DNA of 64,000 nucleotides, taken from Methylobacterium brachiatum. GTDB lineage: Bacteria > Pseudomonadota > Alphaproteobacteria > Rhizobiales > Beijerinckiaceae. This document shows positions 60,039-64,000 of the stretch, in pieces. The first letter of the stretch is position 1; the number at the start of each line of letters is the position of its first letter. Below the pieces are notes generated by a model. It was not told the origin of the DNA. It worked only from the letters and a program-made list of their open reading frames with translations, and searched no databases. Made by a program: the position numbers and the translations under genes. The DNA is taken from assembly GCF_020523825.1 (NCBI RefSeq), contig NZ_JAJALK010000007.1:62001-126000 (forward strand), in the 5' to 3' direction.

Positions 60039-60254
60039 TCACTGCTTGGCGCGGTTGATGATCGCCCAGAGCGCGTGGGCCACGGGCTCGGACACGGTGC
60101 GCCGGTACTTGCGGTGGACGAGCTGGCCGTTGTGGAACACGTCCTGCTCGACGTAGAGCCGTTCGCCGTCCCACCGGACGATGTTGTCGGACTCGATGGT
60201 CTCCTCGACGCCGAGATCCCCCCGCAGGATCGTGTTGCCAGTCTGGGTCAGCAT
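60039..60254 (-). CDS. Small hypothetical protein, 71 residues
   Basis: ATG at 60252-60254 with GAGGA seven to eight bases upstream. The sequence (MLTQTGNTILRGDLGVEETIESDNIVRWDGERLYVEQDVFH) is beta-rich with charged residues. I do not recognise it. It is convergent with the 110-residue protein gene. Confidence 0.55.
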   Translation of the reverse strand: MLTQTGNTILRGDLGVEETIESDNIVRWDGERLYVEQDVFHNGQLVHRKYRRTVSEPVAHALWAIINRAKQ

Positions 60255-60580
60255 ACGCGCGTCCTCGTTCACGCTGTTGGTTCGGCGAAGGGAAGCTCCG
60301 TCGCGGCACGCGCAGCGAAACTCCCGCACAGGGTCACCATAGGAGCGTGACGCGGCAGGCGCCAGCGAGGCCGCGGACGCAATCGGAGCGGCGTCACCGC
60401 GGATGATCGGGCCGGCCGGCGCGTGCGGATTGCGACGCCCCGCGCCTGATGAGCCGGCTGAACGTGACGCATGTGCGCTTCGGCACGTCCGATCGCGCCC
60501 CGCGATGCGATGCTCCGGTCACGCGTCAGGGCTGCATTCAGGTCACCGCCTGGATCGGCAAGGTCGCGACGGAGGCGCCC
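60255..60580. other. 326-base gene-free region
   Basis: Divergent promoter space for the 71-residue protein gene and the small gene at 60581. The open frame at 60449 runs into the next gene but lacks a ribosome-binding site. Nothing else seen. Confidence 0.3.
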
Positions 60581-60730
60581 ATGCTCGCTCGCCCGTTTCG
60601 ATACGTCGCCCCGGTGCTCACGGCCATCAGCCTGATCGCGCTGCGGCTCGCCAGCCCCTTCCTGACGCCGATCTCGCCGCCGCCCGGCGCCGCCGAGGAC
60701 CGGCGGGTCGTCTTCCGGCACTATCTCTAG
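60581..60730 (+). CDS. 49-residue membrane micro-protein
   Basis: ATG 60581 with CGGAGG five to six bases upstream. One hydrophobic helix (VAPVLTAISLIALRLASPFL) follows a basic N-terminus (MLARPFRY), and a polar tail ends it (PPPGAAEDRRVVFRHYL). No family recognised. Convergent with the next gene. Confidence 0.5.
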   Translation: MLARPFRYVAPVLTAISLIALRLASPFLTPISPPPGAAEDRRVVFRHYL

Positions 60731-60754
60731 CGCGTCGCGACGGGGCGCTGACCC

Positions 60755-61231
60755 TCAGCCGCGCCGGCTAAGCACCGCACCCGGCACCGGGCAGGCGGGG
60801 AGGGCGGACGGGCCGAGGACGATATCGCCCTGGCGCGGGTTGTTGACCGTGAACGGCGCCGTCTCCTGCGTGCCGAAGAAGCCGCGGCCGATCTGCGAGG
60901 CGAAGAATTCGTCGCTCCCGAACCGGACGAAGCAGCGGTCCAGCACGGCCTCGTAATCGAAGCTCGCTTGGGTGACCGGGGCGGCCCCGAATTCCGGGCG
61001 GCCGCAATAGGCCGAGATGTCGATCTGCCCGGGCCGCGACAGCCGCACCGGCAGGGACCGGCTCGGCAGAAGGGTGACGGGCGGGCCGCCATCCTGGCGG
61101 GCGACCAGCACGTAGGTCGAGCGGTTGTAGATCCGGCGCAGGCAATCGGCGGACGCATCGGAGACGACCGAGATCGTCCCGGCCAGACCGAGCACGAGGC
61201 CGGCCAATCCGCATCCAATACGCTTCGTCAC
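60755..61231 (-). CDS. Secreted hypothetical protein with four cysteines
   Basis: A 158-residue protein from GTG 61229-61231, with GGAGGA at a good distance upstream. The signal peptide is MTKRIGCGLAGLVLGLAGTI, cleavage near ASA-DC. The mature protein (DCLRRIYNRSTYVLVAR; ISAYCGRPEFG; DRCFVRFGSDEFFASQIG; PACPVPGA) has four Cys residues likely to form disulfides. I do not recognise the family; it may bind something at the periplasm. Confidence 0.6.
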   Translation of the reverse strand: MTKRIGCGLAGLVLGLAGTISVVSDASADCLRRIYNRSTYVLVARQDGGPPVTLLPSRSLPVRLSRPGQIDISAYCGRPEFGAAPVTQASFDYEAVLDRCFVRFGSDEFFASQIGRGFFGTQETAPFTVNNPRQGDIVLGPSALPACPVPGAVLSRRG

Positions 61232-61367
61232 CGCACATCCTCCGCCGGCCGGCCGATCCATCAGCAACGCGGCCGGGCACGACTTGAACAGCGCCCGAGC
61301 CCGCCGCGCAAGGCGAACGCGGCAACAGGGCCCGCGTTCGATGCGGCGGCGGCGAAATCGCTCCGGT

Positions 61368-62648
61368 TCAGCGGCGCTCGTAGAGCAGGCGCGCCCGGAT
61401 CGTGCCCGGGATCGCGCGGATCTCGGCGAGCAGCGCCTCGGCATCGGCGTCGGTGGCGTCGGTCTCCAGCACCACGTACCCGACCTCGCCGTCGGTCTGG
61501 TAGTACTGCGCGGCGATGTTGACGTGGCCGCGGGAGAACACGTCGTTCAGGCGCCCGAGCATGCCCGGCAGGTTGCGCTGGACGTGGATGAAGCGCGTGC
61601 CCGTCGGCCGGGCCGGCAGCTGGACCTGCGGGAAGTTCACGGCGCCCACCGTCGAGCCGATATCGGAATAATCGACCAGCTTGCGGGCGACCTCGGCGCC
61701 GATGCGCTCCTGGGCCTCTTCGGTCGAGCCGCCGATATGGGGCGTGAGGATCACGTTCTCGATGCCCTGGAGCGGGCTCACGAAGGCTTCCGCGTTGGAG
61801 CCGGGCTCCACCGGGAAGACGTCCACGGCCGCGCCCTTGAGGTGGCCGTCGCGCAGGGCCGCCGCGAGGGCGTCGAGGTCGACCACCGTACCGCGGGCGT
61901 TGTTGATCAGGAACGCGCCGGGCTTCATGGCGCGGATCTCGGCCTCGCCGATCATGTTGGCGGTGGCGTCGGTCTCGGGCACGTGCAGCGAGATCACGTC
62001 GCACTGGGCCAGCAGGTCGTGCAGGGTCTTGGTCGGCTCGGTGTTGCCGTGGCGCAGCTTGTCGGTGTGGTCGTAGAACAGCACGCGCATGCCCATCGCC
62101 TCGGCCAGCGTCGAGAGCTGCGTGCCGATATTGCCGTAGCCGACGATGCCGAGGGTCTTGCCGCGGACCTCCAGGGAGCCCGTCGCCGACTTGTCCCAGC
62201 GGCCGGCATGGGCGCCGACCGAGCGCGGCACGATCCGGCGCAGCAGCATCACGATCTCGCCGATGGTCAGCTCCGCCACCGAGCGGGTGTTGGAGAACGG
62301 CGCGTTGAACACCGGGATGCCGCGATGGCGCGCCGCCTCGAGCTCGACCTGGTTGGTGCCGACCGAGAAGCAGCCCACCGCCAGGAGCCGGTCCGCCGCC
62401 TCGAAGGCCGCCGCGTCGAGCTGGGTGCGCGAGCGGATGCCGAGCATGTGCACACCCTGCAGCGCCTCGTGCAGCGCCTCGCGGTCGAGGGCCTTCGGCA
62501 ACCGGGTCAGGTTCGTATAGCCGGCGGCCTGCATCAGCGCGACGGCGCTGTCGTTGATGCCTTCGAGCAGCAGAACCCGGATCTTGTCCTTGGGCAGGGA
62601 GAGCTTGTCGAGGGTCATGGGCTCTGAAGTCATGGGCTCGGAAGTCAT
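61368..62648 (-). CDS. serA: D-3-phosphoglycerate dehydrogenase SerA
   Basis: A 426-residue SerA, the first enzyme of serine synthesis, which oxidises 3-phosphoglycerate with NAD. In Methylobacterium serine is also the carrier of the serine cycle for C1 growth. The nucleotide-binding motif is GKTLGIVGYGNIGTQLS. AFLINNARGTVVDLDAL and HIGGSTEEAQERIG contain catalytic residues of the family. The C-terminal ACT domain (HVNIAAQYYQTDGEVGYVVLE) fits allosteric control by serine, as in the E. coli type. The start is uncertain: in-frame ATGs at 62616-62618, 62631-62633 and 62646-62648 sit in a 15-base tandem repeat. Confidence 0.95.
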   Translation of the reverse strand: MTSEPMTSEPMTLDKLSLPKDKIRVLLLEGINDSAVALMQAAGYTNLTRLPKALDREALHEALQGVHMLGIRSRTQLDAAAFEAADRLLAVGCFSVGTNQVELEAARHRGIPVFNAPFSNTRSVAELTIGEIVMLLRRIVPRSVGAHAGRWDKSATGSLEVRGKTLGIVGYGNIGTQLSTLAEAMGMRVLFYDHTDKLRHGNTEPTKTLHDLLAQCDVISLHVPETDATANMIGEAEIRAMKPGAFLINNARGTVVDLDALAAALRDGHLKGAAVDVFPVEPGSNAEAFVSPLQGIENVILTPHIGGSTEEAQERIGAEVARKLVDYSDIGSTVGAVNFPQVQLPARPTGTRFIHVQRNLPGMLGRLNDVFSRGHVNIAAQYYQTDGEVGYVVLETDATDADAEALLAEIRAIPGTIRARLLYERR

Positions 62649-63164
62649 GGGGATCGTTCGTCCGGCGGCGGGACGGTCGCGCGCGGCAATGCCGGGCCGT
62701 CCCGCGGGTCTGTCTCGGGGCCAGCGATACGAGCCTGCCCTGTGCGACGCAACATGGCGCCGATCACGGCAGGGCTGCACGCCCGGTCGCCGTTCGAGGC
62801 CGCGCGGGAGGGCCGGGCGCGGGCGGCCCGAGCGGCCTTCGCGCGCCGGCGGCTCCGTCGTCACGGCCGTCGCGGCAGGCACCTGAAGCCGAGAAACCCG
62901 CTCGGTTGAAGTCGTTAAGCCGATGCGGTATGGAGCGCGCGTCCTCCCGGATTCCGCTTCGCGCGCGCTCAAGATTCTGTGCGCCGCCGAGTCGCCGGCT
63001 GGATCGCCCTCGTCATCCGTATCGACGCGTCGGCAAGCCGGATCCCGCGGGACCGGCCGCCTCTCCCCCGAAGGTTTACGGGAGCGGCCGCGGCGAACCG
63101 GGGGTGCGTGCAACGCGAGCCGCCGACGCAACGGGCCCCCGCCGGGGGCCGTTCAGGAGAGAGA
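62649..63164. other. 516-base divergent region between serA and rpsA
   Basis: GC-rich with several stems. Frames here are short and unrecognised. The rpsA leader contains a 7-bp hairpin at 63134-63150 (GGCCCCC / GGGGGCC). I found no cytidylate kinase gene upstream of rpsA, where it commonly lies in related genomes. Confidence 0.4.
63134..63150 (+). promoter_or_regulatory. GC-only hairpin just before the rpsA ribosome-binding site
   Basis: Perfect 7-bp stem 63134-63140 / 63144-63150 with a 3-base loop, ending 4 bases before the AGGAGAG ribosome-binding site (63155-63161). Ribosomal protein S1 binds its own mRNA leader in E. coli, so a regulatory role is plausible but not shown here. Confidence 0.4.
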
Positions 63165-64000
63165 ATGTCCGCAGGTACCGCTCTGGGGCGTGGCCCGAGC
63201 CGCGATGATTTCGCCGCCCTCCTCGAGGAGAGCTTCCTCGAACACGAGATCACCGAAGGGTCCGTCGTCAAGGGTCGCGTCGTCGCGATCGAGAAGGACG
63301 TGGCCGTCATCGACATCGGCGCCAAGACGGAAGGCCGTGTCGCGCTCAAGGAATTCACCGGCCCCGGCCGGGAAGGCGAGCTTAAGGTCGGCGACGAGGT
63401 CGAGGTCTACGTCGACCGGATCGAGAACGCGCTCGGCGAAGCCGTCATCTCGCGCGACAAGGCGCGCCGCGAGGAGAGCTGGGTCAAGCTCGAGAAGTCG
63501 TTCGAGAATAACGACCGCGTCACCGGCACGATCTTCAACCAGGTCAAGGGCGGGTACACCGTCGACCTCGACGGCGCCGTGGCGTTCCTGCCGCGCTCGC
63601 AGGTCGACATCCGCCCGGTCCGCGACGTCACCCCGCTGCTCGGCACCCCGCAGCCGTTCCAGATCCTCAAGATGGATCGCCGCCGCGGCAACATCGTCGT
63701 GTCGCGCCGGACCGTGCTCGAGGAGAGCCGCGCCGAGCAGCGCTCGGAGCTGGTGGCCAACCTCGAAGAGGGTCAGGTCATCGACGGCGTCGTCAAGAAC
63801 ATCACCGAGTACGGCGCCTTCGTCGATCTCGGCGGCATCGACGGTCTGCTGCACGTCACCGATATGGCGTGGCGCCGCGTGAACCATCCGTCCGAGGTCG
63901 TGACCATCGGCCAGACGGTCAAGGTCAAGATCATCAAGATCAACCACGAGACGCACCGCATCTCGCTCGGCATCAAGCAGCTGCTCGCCGATCCGTGGGA
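63165..64000 (+). CDS. rpsA: 30S ribosomal protein S1, 3' end missing
   Basis: Starts at ATG 63165, preceded by AGGAGAG. The frame is open to the window edge, giving 278 codons. Repeated S1 (OB-fold) RNA-binding domains are visible: EITEGSVVKGRVVAIEKDVAVIDIGAKTEGRVAL, then GTIFNQVKGGYTVDL, then GQVIDGVVKNITEYGAFVDLGGIDGLLHV. About half of a normal 560-residue S1 is present. It binds mRNA leaders at the ribosome during initiation. The gene is divergent from serA. Confidence 0.96.
   Translation, partial: MSAGTALGRGPSRDDFAALLEESFLEHEITEGSVVKGRVVAIEKDVAVIDIGAKTEGRVALKEFTGPGREGELKVGDEVEVYVDRIENALGEAVISRDKARREESWVKLEKSFENNDRVTGTIFNQVKGGYTVDLDGAVAFLPRSQVDIRPVRDVTPLLGTPQPFQILKMDRRRGNIVVSRRTVLEESRAEQRSELVANLEEGQVIDGVVKNITEYGAFVDLGGIDGLLHVTDMAWRRVNHPSEVVTIGQTVKVKIIKINHETHRISLGIKQLLADPW

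Noticed and set aside
62906..63208. 100-codon plus frame before rpsA as cytidylate kinase candidate
   Set aside because: It lacks a P-loop and all cytidylate kinase motifs and overlaps the rpsA start in another frame.

Overview
The window is very GC-rich, densely packed chromosomal DNA from an alphaproteobacterium. Gene content and protein style point to Methylobacterium or a close relative in the Rhizobiales: ubiE-ubiB, Kdp potassium uptake, several methyl-accepting chemotaxis proteins, DUF2336, DUF427, DUF2231 and Rmf/CrpP-type small proteins, a PQQ-type sugar dehydrogenase, and GTG/TTG starts. No insertion sequence, prophage, integrase or CRISPR array was found. The assignment to a genus is inference; the sequence itself carries no rRNA.

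Layout. 1-5.5 kb: the 3' end of fabI, a DUF2188 protein, a DUF6880 protein, a methyltransferase/DUF427 pair, a glycine-zipper protein and comF. 5.4-10.5 kb: a GNAT acetyltransferase, zapE, and a large hybrid sensor kinase translationally coupled to zapE. 10.5-13 kb: ubiE-ubiB (ubiquinone). 13.1-16.2 kb: leuB and, divergently, leuA. leuA is preceded by a leucine-rich leader peptide and RNA hairpins, so leucine-dependent attenuation is likely. 16.3-21.3 kb: tRNA-Lys, a secreted Pro/Ala-rich protein, an AraC-type regulator with an AT-rich promoter, the first chemoreceptor, and small proteins. 21.4-30.1 kb: sugar dehydrogenase plus DUF2231, an AlgX/AlgJ-like acetyltransferase next to a methyltransferase (probable glycan decoration), PRC-barrel, EamA, a repeat-containing secreted protein, nitroreductase and flavin reductase. 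30.2-36.3 kb: lytic transglycosylase with DUF2336, GH15 glucanase, acyl-CoA dehydrogenase. 36.4-40.7 kb: an OmpR/EnvZ-type two-component pair and a second chemoreceptor. 41.2-43.2 kb: arginase with ureD, then tRNA-Cys. 43.4-47.6 kb: two tandem paralogous chemoreceptors. 48.4-57.3 kb: tRNA-Asn and a complete kdpFABCDE locus that also encodes two extra micro-proteins. 57.9-64 kb: small unknown proteins, an FMN reductase, serA and the 5' part of rpsA.

How genes work together. leuA and leuB catalyse the first and third steps of leucine synthesis. UbiE methylates and UbiB supports ubiquinone assembly. KdpFABC is an ATP-driven K+ importer whose transcription KdpD/KdpE control. Arginase makes urea, which urease consumes; ureD encodes a urease assembly factor, which gives the arginase-ureD pair a metabolic logic. 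The four chemoreceptors should feed a Che system encoded elsewhere. The most interesting regulatory signals are the leuA leader, the hairpin that carries the AraC ribosome-binding site in its loop, and the added kdp micro-proteins. I did not find a clearly new multi-gene defence or biosynthetic system here.
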